Assembly (NCBI RefSeq): GCF_963930865.1
Contig: NZ_CAWVOH010000002.1
Span: 186,001 to 250,000 of the forward strand
Direction of reading: 5' to 3'
DNA: 64,000 nucleotides
DNA from: Eupransor demetentiae
Lineage (GTDB): Bacteria; Bacillota; Bacilli; Lactobacillales; Lactobacillaceae
Shown: in pieces, positions 40,726 to 48,263 of the stretch
Position numbering within the stretch: the first letter of the stretch is position 1
How the letters are laid out: each line of letters begins with the position of its first letter
Program-made: the position numbers and the translations under genes
The notes under the pieces: model-generated
The model's input: the letters and a program-made list of their open reading frames with translations, nothing else
What the model was told of the DNA's origin: nothing
The model's database searches: none

Positions 40726-42552
40726 ATGCAAGAAAAGCAAGGTAATTGGAAGTTCGTTAAATCAGGTCGCACGTTGGTCAACATGACTGCTGCCTCTGTT
40801 GTGGTATCTGTGCCATTTTTGTCAGCCAACCTGAACGCCGCTTCCGCTGACACGGTTCAGACTAACGCCGTTTCATTGTTTAAAACGAATGCATTTACTA
40901 AGCCAGCAGGGCTAAAGGGCATCACGAATAACAGTTTTAACTACTTTATGAACTTGTTTGGCGATGACACGACGCCGGTAAGTAACTCAACAGCGCCCAC
41001 GCCACAGCCGCAAAGCCAGTCAACTTCAACCGCTGATAACGGTTCAACTAGCACCTCGATGAGCACGGCCGCCAGTCAATCTGTTAGCCAAAGTACTGCC
41101 AGCAGTGCCACTGCAAGCGAAAATGCCTTTGCGAACCAATATGATTCCTTTAACAACTCATTAAGCAAGTCAACGACGGTTTCAACGACTGCATCACAAA
41201 GCGCCAGTACTTTAGCCAGTCGCTCGGCAAGTATGTCAGTTACGAACCAAAACAACGCTTCTCTTTCAAACAGCCTTTCAACGGCCAAGAGTTCGGCTGC
41301 TTCACAATCGGCATCAACTAGCAAGAACGCACCTGCCTCAAACTGGGCTTCTTTGTCCGATTCAGTCAGCCAACTCTTCAGTCAATCAACTGCCGATTCT
41401 CAGACGAAAGCGAACCAAAGTTCAACTGCTGCATCACAGAGTGCTAGCACTTTAGCTAGCCGCTCAAACAGCATGTCAGTTACGAACCAAAACAACGCTT
41501 CCCTTTCAAACAGCCTTTCAACGGCCAAGAGTTCGGCTGCTTCACAATCGGCATCAGCTAGCAAGAACGCGCCAGCATCAAACTGGGCTTCTTTATCTGA
41601 CTCAGTGAGCCGTTCCCAGTCAACGTCAACCACTGGCCAAAACGCTGCTTCGACGTCGAATTCAACTAGTGCCGCCAATTCATTGAACAGCCGTTTCCAA
41701 GACTATTTGAGCCAGTCAAACAGCACCAGTTTGAAGGCTTCTTCGGCTGCTAGCCAAAAGGCCTCCACCTCTGGTTGGGCATCAAACTTCATTAGCCAGC
41801 AAGCTTCAACCTCTGCCTCAACATCAAGTTCTCAGGCTAATCCGCTCGTTCCGGTTGCTGATGGGAACCAGTTTTACACGGTAAACGGCGATGTTTACTA
41901 TCGTGACACTTACGGTCGCAACGTTACTGGTGACCAAGTGATTAATGGCCGCAACATGCGTTTCTTTAACACCGGAAAACTCGATTGGACCAGCGTTAAC
42001 ATTGCCTTGCCCCACACGAACATGAGTCAACTTGCGCAGGGCGCACCAGAAGGCTGTGAAGGAACCTCCTTCCAAATGGCCCTTTCCGCTAAGGGTAAGA
42101 CCATGCCTTATCTTTCAAGCATTTACAACACGATTGGCTATGGCTGGGACGTTTCCCCATGGCAGGGCTTCCACGGTAACCCATTTGGCTACAATACGGG
42201 TGTAACCCAGACTGTTTTCGCCGGACCACTTGCTGCAAAGCTGAATAATGTTTACGGCGTGCAAACCAAGGACATGACTGGTGCAACCATTGGGGATGTG
42301 ATTGCCCAGCTCGCTCAGGGTAACCCCGTGATTACTTACATCCCTTGGGACCACCAAATCACTGGCCAGAATAACTATCACGTTCAACTAATTTACGGTT
42401 ACTCAAACGGTAACTTCTTGATTGCTGATCCTTATCCAATCATCAATGGCGCTAACTATGCCATGCAGGTTGACCAGTGGCATTACTTGAATCAAAACAT
42501 TCAACCAGTGGGATACTACGGTCCCGCAGGAATGAATGTTGCCGTTCAGTAA
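40726..42552 (+). CDS. Serine-rich secreted protein with C39-like peptidase domain
   Basis: 608 residues, GGGGAGAGAAG before the ATG. The long signal peptide (about 1-44, GNWKFVKSGRTLVNMTAASV ... cleavage after ASA) is a variant of the KxYKxGKxW type. Residues 85-380 are Ser/Ala/Thr/Gln-rich and include two 240-bp-spaced repeats. The C-terminal domain (about 385-608) is C39-like: candidate Cys444 in PEGCEGTSFQMAL, YHVQLIYGY with His, and FLIADPYP with Asp. It may cut or bind wall peptides. No LPXTG. Export by an accessory Sec system and glycosylation of the Ser-rich part are expected for this class but not shown. Confidence 0.82.
   Translation: MQEKQGNWKFVKSGRTLVNMTAASVVVSVPFLSANLNAASADTVQTNAVSLFKTNAFTKPAGLKGITNNSFNYFMNLFGDDTTPVSNSTAPTPQPQSQSTSTADNGSTSTSMSTAASQSVSQSTASSATASENAFANQYDSFNNSLSKSTTVSTTASQSASTLASRSASMSVTNQNNASLSNSLSTAKSSAASQSASTSKNAPASNWASLSDSVSQLFSQSTADSQTKANQSSTAASQSASTLASRSNSMSVTNQNNASLSNSLSTAKSSAASQSASASKNAPASNWASLSDSVSRSQSTSTTGQNAASTSNSTSAANSLNSRFQDYLSQSNSTSLKASSAASQKASTSGWASNFISQQASTSASTSSSQANPLVPVADGNQFYTVNGDVYYRDTYGRNVTGDQVINGRNMRFFNTGKLDWTSVNIALPHTNMSQLAQGAPEGCEGTSFQMALSAKGKTMPYLSSIYNTIGYGWDVSPWQGFHGNPFGYNTGVTQTVFAGPLAAKLNNVYGVQTKDMTGATIGDVIAQLAQGNPVITYIPWDHQITGQNNYHVQLIYGYSNGNFLIADPYPIINGANYAMQVDQWHYLNQNIQPVGYYGPAGMNVAVQ
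41193..41611 (+). repeat. Two-copy direct repeat inside the serine-rich region
   Basis: Copies at about 41193-41371 and 41433-41611, offset of 240 bp. Each encodes ASQSASTLASRS, MSVTNQNNASLSNSLSTAKS and NAPASNWASLSDSVS. The middle part (from 41233 and 41473) is almost identical in DNA, pointing to a recent in-frame duplication. Confidence 0.8.
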
Positions 42553-42569
42553 TTCTGTCGGACTTGTGA

Positions 42570-42586
42570 TGTAACATTTTTGTTAT
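42570..42586 (+). promoter_or_regulatory. WalR-type box before the LysM serine-rich gene
   Basis: TGTAAC-ATTTT-TGTTAT matches TGTWAH-N5-TGTWAH fully. About 25 bp downstream is TATATT (42616-42621) as -10; further on, the AGAAAATCTTAAAC element (42640-42652) resembles the one before the gene at 40726. Confidence 0.6.
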
Positions 42587-42687
42587 ATGAATCACTAAAA
42601 ACCTAGGAATTATGGTATATTAGTGGGGTAATAGCTTTAGAAAATCTTAAACTTTTAAAAGAGGGAAGCTTCTAGAGGAGGAAAGAA

Positions 42688-44289
42688 ATGGAAAATAACA
42701 AGAAAACATGGAACGCAGCCCGTGCGGGACGCGACTTTGTTAATATGACCATGACCTCATTCATGGTGTCTGCGCCTTTCGTGCCAGCCATGATGAACAC
42801 GGTTGCCTCAGCCGATACGAATGATCAGCAAAAGGCAGTTCAGACTGCCCAAAAAGATGCAAAGCAAAAGGCTTGGACCAAGAATTCAGCCGATCAAGTC
42901 CGTTCTGCGCTCAACAAGCAGCACATCAACAATGACAACCTTGGCGATTACATCGTTCAATGGGGTGACACTTTGGAATCCATTTCAGCGGCAACGAACA
43001 TTTCCGTTGATAACTTGGCCCAACGTTTCAACATTCCTGATGCTAACTTGATTTATGCGGGTTACCCATTGGGTCAACAGCAGTACTACTATGGTTTGGC
43101 CGATGACCAAAAGGCTGCTTACCAAGGTCAAGGACAGGCTCCGTCTGGTCAAAATTATGGTCAGTATGCTGGTTATGACTTTGGTCAATACGCTGGTTAC
43201 GGCTACAACTATCCTGCATGGTGGGGTAGTTGGGTTCCGGGTGACTGGATTCCTGGCTATGTGCCAGCCGATGGCCAACCAGTAGGACCTAACTTTGTTC
43301 CTGGTTCAACTAGTCAGTCAACCACACCACAGCCTACTCCTGGTTCGACTTCAACCTCTGCTTCTACTCAGACTTCAACTTCTGATTCTTTGAGCCAGTC
43401 GAACAGTTCAGCCGCCTCAACATCATTGAGCACTTCTGCAAGCCAGAGTAACAATGGGCATGGGGACAAGAGCCAGTTCGGTTCATTCTCAGCTTCATTG
43501 AGTACTTCAACCTCAGCATCTGAAGCCGGTTCAAACAGTGCTTCAACTTCAAGTAGCTTGAGCACTTCAACGTCAAAGGCAAACTTCGCCTCAAATAGTG
43601 CGTCGAAGTCTGCTTCAACTTCTACTTCCGAAAGCAAGAATGTTCCAAGCGACAACTCAGCTTCAAAGTCTGCCTCAACTTCAACATCTGTTTCACAGAG
43701 CCAAAGTAAGGCCGCAGCTAAGTCAGCAAGTGAAAGCGCAAGCTCATCAACTTCTGCATCAAATAGCAAGGCTGCTGCTGATCAGGCCTCAGCATCTGCT
43801 TCAAACTCAACTTCACAGAGTAACTCAACGAAGGTTGCATCTGAAAGTGCAAGTACGGTTGTTTCACAGTCAAGCTCAACTTCAGCTTCAGCAGTTGCTT
43901 CAGCTAATGCATCTAAGAGTGATTCAGAAAGCAAGTGTTCAACTTGTTCTGCCTACCACTCAGCATCAGCTAGCTTGAGCGTTATGAGCAGTGTGATCTT
44001 CTCTGCTTCTGCCTCAACCAGCTTGGTTAGTCAAGCGGTTGCCAGTGTTGCGGTAAGCATGTCAAGTTCAGACAGTGCTTCGACTTCATTGAGTGATGCT
44101 AACGTTGCTGCCCCAGCAGCTGCACAGCAAGTTGCTGAAACGGCCACTACGGTGACGGCTCCAACTGTTATCGAAACACCAAGTTCAACAACTAGCTCTG
44201 AATCAACTGCACCAAAGACGGCGCAAGATCTTATTGATATCGTTAACAATGCCACTGAATCAACGAGTTCAGCAGCAAACAATAATTAA
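42688..44289 (+). CDS. Serine-rich secreted LysM protein
   Basis: 533 residues, AGAGGAGG before the ATG. Signal peptide of the same variant type as the preceding gene (KTWNAARAGRDFVNMTMTSF, cleavage after ASA at about 45). LysM about 88-132 (DYIVQWGDTLESISAATNIS ... LIYAGYPL), an aromatic Tyr/Gly/Gln/Trp region about 133-210 (GQNYGQYAGYDFGQYAGYGY), then a long Ser/Ala/Thr repeat region (SAS units) with a single CSTC pair near 415. The end is acidic-polar without sortase motif. LysM binding would hold it at the wall; the Ser-rich stalk may be glycosylated and act in adhesion. Probably coregulated with the gene before it. Confidence 0.82.
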   Translation: MENNKKTWNAARAGRDFVNMTMTSFMVSAPFVPAMMNTVASADTNDQQKAVQTAQKDAKQKAWTKNSADQVRSALNKQHINNDNLGDYIVQWGDTLESISAATNISVDNLAQRFNIPDANLIYAGYPLGQQQYYYGLADDQKAAYQGQGQAPSGQNYGQYAGYDFGQYAGYGYNYPAWWGSWVPGDWIPGYVPADGQPVGPNFVPGSTSQSTTPQPTPGSTSTSASTQTSTSDSLSQSNSSAASTSLSTSASQSNNGHGDKSQFGSFSASLSTSTSASEAGSNSASTSSSLSTSTSKANFASNSASKSASTSTSESKNVPSDNSASKSASTSTSVSQSQSKAAAKSASESASSSTSASNSKAAADQASASASNSTSQSNSTKVASESASTVVSQSSSTSASAVASANASKSDSESKCSTCSAYHSASASLSVMSSVIFSASASTSLVSQAVASVAVSMSSSDSASTSLSDANVAAPAAAQQVAETATTVTAPTVIETPSSTTSSESTAPKTAQDLIDIVNNATESTSSAANNN

Positions 44290-44299
44290 GCTTACAAAA

Positions 44300-44330
44300 T
44301 AAAAAGACCGCCAATCGGCGGTCTTTTTTT
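44300..44330. terminator. Bidirectional rho-independent terminator
   Basis: AAAAAGACCGCC aatc GGCGGTCTTTTT; serves the LysM gene and the convergent lemA. Confidence 0.93.
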
Positions 44331-44339
44331 GCATTCGAA

Positions 44340-44960
44340 TTAATTGAAGTTAACTTCTGGATTCTTCTGTGCGCTGGCGTCAGCAGCGAAGTAGCTCATC
44401 TTCTTGTGGTTTGTCATGCCCGCAACGATTGATGATGGGAAGGCGACAACCTTGTCGTTGTATGCGCGGACCGTCTTGTTGTACTTCAGACGTTGGTAGG
44501 TCACGCGGTTGTCGGCGCCTTCAATTTGCGCCATCAAAGTTGACATTTGGTCACTTGACTTCAAGTTAGGATAATTTTCGTTAATAGAAGAAACCATGAC
44601 GTTCATGGCCTTTTCTTGATTCTGCATGGCAGAAGTCTTGGCATCCTGGCTATCAGCCTTGTCATAGTCGCTCTTGGCGTTGTTGTAGCGTGTACGTGCT
44701 TCGGCGATTTGGCCGTAGACCTTGCTTTCCTGACCCTGGCTACCCTTAACGGCGTTAACCAAGTTTGGAATCAAGTCCGCACGGTTTTGCAAGGCGGCCT
44801 GGACGGCACCGGTTTGTTCTTCAACATCCTGTTGCTTGCGGTTCATGCCGTTTGACGAGGAAACGAAAGATCCGCCGAAGATCACAACAAGGGCTGCAAT
44901 GACCATGGTTACGATGAACCAAGTCCGCTTGTATATTGGTTGGGTATTTGTATTTTGCAT
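44340..44960 (-). CDS. lemA: LemA family protein
   Basis: 206 residues. Short cytoplasmic start, one helix about 14-34, then the helical LemA body: NRKQQDVEEQTGAVQAALQNRADLIPNLVNAVKG, SEMARTRYNNAKS-like helix pair, NYPNLKSSDQMSTLMAQIEGADNRVTYQRLKYN, and the final FPSSIVAGMTNHKKMSYFAA. LemA and TPM-domain proteins are often encoded together; roles in envelope maintenance or protease assembly are proposed. Last gene of a four-gene minus-strand operon. Confidence 0.92.
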   Translation of the reverse strand: MQNTNTQPIYKRTWFIVTMVIAALVVIFGGSFVSSSNGMNRKQQDVEEQTGAVQAALQNRADLIPNLVNAVKGSQGQESKVYGQIAEARTRYNNAKSDYDKADSQDAKTSAMQNQEKAMNVMVSSINENYPNLKSSDQMSTLMAQIEGADNRVTYQRLKYNKTVRAYNDKVVAFPSSIVAGMTNHKKMSYFAADASAQKNPEVNFN

Positions 44961-44985
44961 TGTTTATTTCCTTATTTCTATTTGA

Positions 44986-45837
44986 TTAAATCCCGGAACC
45001 GCCACCACCGAAGTCGCCGCCACCACCAGAATCTGTAAAGCCACCGAAATCACCACCCGATGAACCCCAGTCACTGCCGGAACCATAACTATTGTTGCTA
45101 CCAGACGATAGTAAGCCAGAAAGCAACCACCAGTCAATCCAGGATCCACCGCCATGGTGATGGTCGTCATCATCGTGATCATCATGATTTTTAGGCATGC
45201 GATTCCAAACTAAAATGACAATGACGAAGAGTATGGCCGCAGCAATCAGTGCGAAAATCATACCACTGTCGTTATCCTTTTTAGGAGCGGCCTTATCAGT
45301 TGGCAGTGCTTTAGCAACTTGGTCAAAAACGTTCATTAGGCCTTGATTGACTTCATCATCGTTTGAGGACTTGAGCTTGCTCTTTTGTGATTGCAAAATT
45401 TGGTTCGTTTTTGCATCTGGTAGCACTGATTCTACACCAGTTCCCGTCGAGATAAAAACGTTATTTGTGCCATTATTTTTGGCAAAAACAATGATGACAC
45501 CGTTGTCTTCACCACTGCGACCAGGATGCCAAGTTTTGCGTAAAGTCAGTTGGTTGGTGAAATCTTGCAGGTCCATGCCATCAGAATTATTCACTGTTAA
45601 AACGATAATCTGCGGCCGCTGCTTTGTCTGCTTAAATTTCTTTTCCTGATCAATGATGTGCTGCTGACTCGCCGGCGTCAAAATGTTGGCGTAGTCGTTG
45701 AGCACGTAGTACTTAGTTGGTTTAATCGTATCCGGATTTTCAGCGTAAGCTTGTTGAAAATTGATACTTAGTAAGAAGGCCAGCGCTGCCAATATAATTG
45801 ACCAGCCCCAGCCTGCGTTCTTTTTAGCGGAAAACAT
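44986..45837 (-). CDS. TPM-domain (YgcG-type) membrane protein
   Basis: 283 residues. Signal peptide to about residue 32, TPM domain about 40-185 (YYVLNDYANILTPASQQHIID, RPQIIVLTVNN, GVIIVFAKNNGTNNVFISTG), helix about 198-216, a His/Asp cluster DHDDDDHHHGGG and a Gly/Ser-rich end FGGGGSGI, the standard tail of this family. TPM proteins are extracytoplasmic and pair with LemA. Starts 11 bases after the hydrolase gene and is followed by lemA after 25 bases. Confidence 0.9.
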   Translation of the reverse strand: MFSAKKNAGWGWSIILAALAFLLSINFQQAYAENPDTIKPTKYYVLNDYANILTPASQQHIIDQEKKFKQTKQRPQIIVLTVNNSDGMDLQDFTNQLTLRKTWHPGRSGEDNGVIIVFAKNNGTNNVFISTGTGVESVLPDAKTNQILQSQKSKLKSSNDDEVNQGLMNVFDQVAKALPTDKAAPKKDNDSGMIFALIAAAILFVIVILVWNRMPKNHDDHDDDDHHHGGGSWIDWWLLSGLLSSGSNNSYGSGSDWGSSGGDFGGFTDSGGGGDFGGGGSGI

Positions 45838-45848
45838 TAATCTCCCTC

Positions 45849-46763
45849 TTAATTATCTTTATTGTCTTTTTGGTCGTCGTCCTTCTTGGGTTCGACTTCC
45901 TTCTTCAAGGCGTTTCGTGCTCGCCTGTGGTTAGCACTGTTATTATCACCCAAGACATACTCTTGAATCAACTGAATTACTTCAGTATTATCTGGCAAAT
46001 CCGAGTGCTGGGCATTGCTTCCAGAAACTGTAATTTGCGTATAAGTCTTCACGTGGTTTTGGAAGATATACTTTCCAGCCAAAACGGACTGAACGGGGAC
46101 AAGTCCATCCGTCGTGTAATCTTCCGAACCGGCAATTGAATAAACGGTTAAGCTGCTTGGCAAACTTGTTGCACCGTCTCTGAAATCACGGAACATGTCC
46201 GTTGGCTTGGTGATTGATGTTTCTGAGAAGTTATAAGGCGTTCCCAGGGTCATCAAAGTATCGATGCTGAAGTCAGAACTTGAATAGTAGTTTTCAAGGT
46301 ATTCGGTCCAGTCCAAGCCACCATTGGAATGGCCAACGGCAGAAAGCTGACGGAAGTGGTAACGCTTCTTCAAATCAGTCAAGGCAATGTCTAACCACTT
46401 TCCTTGACGCTTAATATTGGCGTAGGAATCAGAATTATCTTCGAAACCAACCACGATGAAGGGTTGGTGGTTGGCATCAGTTACTTTACCGGAGTAAACC
46501 AACTTATTGTTTTTCTTGACCAACACCTTCAAGACAGAGTACTTGTCTTTGGCCCGCCGGCCCTTATTAAGAGCGGTAAAGAGGTCATCAAAGCGATTAA
46601 TGGAAGCAGAGGAACCCGGGACAAAAACAACCGGCGCAATTCGCATGTTACGAATCTGCTTACCACCTGAGTGAGATTGCTTCGTAATCCAGATGGATGA
46701 AAAGCAAGCGATTACAACGAGAAGAGTGGCACCGAAGACCAGTAAAATCTTATTGAACTTCAT
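45849..46763 (-). CDS. Membrane-anchored alpha/beta hydrolase (DUF915-like)
   Basis: 304 residues. N-terminal helix about 7-26, then an extracellular alpha/beta hydrolase: VVFVPGSSASINRFD, nucleophile elbow VGHSNGGLDWTEYL, MTLGTPYNFS and a possible acid/base pair in GSEDYTTDGLVPVQSV and NAQHSDLPDN. This layout fits the DUF915 cell-surface hydrolases of Lactobacillales. A basic Lys-rich tail ends the protein. Its start overlaps the end of the EIIC-like gene by 14 bases, so translation is coupled. Confidence 0.85.
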   Translation of the reverse strand: MKFNKILLVFGATLLVVIACFSSIWITKQSHSGGKQIRNMRIAPVVFVPGSSASINRFDDLFTALNKGRRAKDKYSVLKVLVKKNNKLVYSGKVTDANHQPFIVVGFEDNSDSYANIKRQGKWLDIALTDLKKRYHFRQLSAVGHSNGGLDWTEYLENYYSSSDFSIDTLMTLGTPYNFSETSITKPTDMFRDFRDGATSLPSSLTVYSIAGSEDYTTDGLVPVQSVLAGKYIFQNHVKTYTQITVSGSNAQHSDLPDNTEVIQLIQEYVLGDNNSANHRRARNALKKEVEPKKDDDQKDNKDN

Positions 46764-47967
46764 TTAAGAGTGCCTCCTGATCGAGATATTTAACAAAGGG
46801 CTTGTAGATAAAGATGCTGATAATAAAACTCAACAAGACGAAGGCCAAAGCTTGGAACTGACTCTCCGAAGCAACAAAGCCGAGGAGAATGTGGGGGATG
46901 TCCCCGGGAGCAGCCCAAACGGTCGGCTTCATCAAGCCTAATTTAATAGCCGTATAACCAATGGTCGTTGATGCCAAAGATGAAAGAATCATTGGCACGA
47001 TTGTCAGTGGACGCAACATTGATGGTAAACCAAAGAGTAGAATCTGGCTGTTATCAAAGAGCGATGGGATAAAGGACAGGTAACCAATCTTACGATTGTG
47101 CTTGGATTTGGCAAAGAGCAACCAGAATGTCAGCGCCAAGGTCGATCCGACACCTCCGATAAAAGCAAAGGTTGCTAGGACAGAGTAGAGATTTTCTGGA
47201 TAGCTCAGTGTTGCTGATGTTGATTCGTAAATGGCGTTTAGGTTGGTTGTGACCGGCGTCAAATCAATAATGTTGGAAGACAGGTCGGTGGGCAAGCTCA
47301 AGCCCAACCAGACAGTTAACGGTGCAAGTGCTGCCGTTACCAGCAAGCCCCAGAAGTGGGTGAAGAATTCTAGGGAGAAGAGGTCTGGATAGGAACCTTG
47401 AAGCAAGTAGGGCGCCGTCCAAGTTGACCCGATAATTGCCACGACCACAATTAGAGTCATCCATAGTAGATTGACATAGCCGAAAGTGGCTGGTCGGAAG
47501 CGCAGCAGGCGTTCTAGCCAATAGAAGGATTCACAGGACAGCCAAACGAAAAGGAAAATCGTCAGATATTGAATCGTTGGTCGACTTTGAGCCTGAAAAT
47601 TGAGCAGGGTTAATAGGAAGATAACCGAAAAGTTAATGATAACCGGTAGAACATTTTGCGAAACCATCCGATCTTGCAGATAAGCCTGCGTGAAGGTGAT
47701 GGTTAGGACCAAGACAACGGCGTAATCGGCCATGTTCGTTAGGACCTGCATCAACTGCGGGTCAAACAAATGAGGGGCATTGTAGTTAAATATGGTGGGA
47801 AACAATGAGTTTGGGCTCAAAAAGAGGCGGTCAATGAGCCGCCAATAAACTGCAATAGTAATGATTGGGAGTGATGCTGCAAATGACTGATAAAGTGCGC
47901 GGATGACCATGATATTTCGAAAAGAATGGTCCCATTTTGCTAGCTTTGCGATTGCTTTGTGAAGCAT
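46750..47967 (-). CDS. EIIC-like membrane protein (degenerate PTS permease)
   Basis: 405 residues, GAGG before the ATG. About ten helices with overall likeness to the cellobiose/lactose EIIC family: FRNIMVIRALYQSFAASLPI at the start, GGVGSTLALTFWLLFAKSK and LSFIPSLFDNSQILLFGLPSMLRP. In active EIIC this last segment carries an NxxEP motif whose Glu contacts the sugar; here it reads FDNSQILLFGLP without Glu. No EIIA or EIIB is nearby. It heads an envelope operon (hydrolase, TPM, LemA). More likely a repurposed permease than a working sugar porter. Confidence 0.8.
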   Translation of the reverse strand: MLHKAIAKLAKWDHSFRNIMVIRALYQSFAASLPIITIAVYWRLIDRLFLSPNSLFPTIFNYNAPHLFDPQLMQVLTNMADYAVVLVLTITFTQAYLQDRMVSQNVLPVIINFSVIFLLTLLNFQAQSRPTIQYLTIFLFVWLSCESFYWLERLLRFRPATFGYVNLLWMTLIVVVAIIGSTWTAPYLLQGSYPDLFSLEFFTHFWGLLVTAALAPLTVWLGLSLPTDLSSNIIDLTPVTTNLNAIYESTSATLSYPENLYSVLATFAFIGGVGSTLALTFWLLFAKSKHNRKIGYLSFIPSLFDNSQILLFGLPSMLRPLTIVPMILSSLASTTIGYTAIKLGLMKPTVWAAPGDIPHILLGFVASESQFQALAFVLLSFIISIFIYKPFVKYLDQEALLNEVQ

Positions 47968-47990
47968 GAAAACCTCGTTATGTCATGAAT

Positions 47991-48005
47991 TTGTTAAATT
48001 AACAA
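47991..48005. promoter_or_regulatory. Palindrome between divergent envelope operons
   Basis: TTGTTAA-A-TTAACAA, perfect 7-1-7 palindrome, about 24 bp before the EIIC-like start and containing the -35 of the dlt promoter. Confidence 0.5.
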
Positions 48006-48027
48006 TAGGGCCGGTCTATGTTACAAT
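47999..48027 (+). promoter_or_regulatory. dlt operon promoter
   Basis: -35 TTAACA (47999-48004), 17-base spacer, -10 TACAAT (48022-48027). Confidence 0.6.
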
Positions 48028-48108
48028 ATGAAGAACATACGTCACTCAGACTGGCGTTGTATGGTGCAAATTATACACTATCTCATTTAAAAACGGGGGA
48101 TTTCACTC

Positions 48109-48249
48109 ATGATCAAACAGTTTTTCCAGCGTCCCTGGGTAAGCTTTGTGATGAGAACAATAATCTACTTCTTCATTATTTTGGCCTTAATTTATCTATA
48201 TAGTTACTCCGGTGTATCTGGTGGTAACTTCATCTATAAGGAATTCTAA
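48109..48249 (+). CDS. dltX: DltX, small membrane protein of teichoic acid D-alanylation
   Basis: 46 residues with GGGGGA before ATG 48109, stop TAA at 48247-48249. One helix about 15-32 (MRTIIYFFIILALIYLYSYS). It ends in SGGNFIYKEF, the conserved FIYNEF-like C-terminus of DltX. DltX precedes dltA in most Firmicutes; the C-terminal motif is known to be essential for moving D-alanine to the teichoic acid side, acting with DltB and DltD. 14 bases before dltA. Confidence 0.93.
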   Translation: MIKQFFQRPWVSFVMRTIIYFFIILALIYLYSYSGVSGGNFIYKEF

Positions 48250-48263
48250 GGGGTTAATGACTC

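Noticed and set aside
41193..41611. CRISPR-like or mobile repeat
   Set aside because: Only two long coding copies in frame, no spacers; a protein repeat.
43368..43978. Open frames on both strands in the Ser-rich region
   Set aside because: Produced by repetitive TCA/AGC codons of the LysM serine-rich gene.
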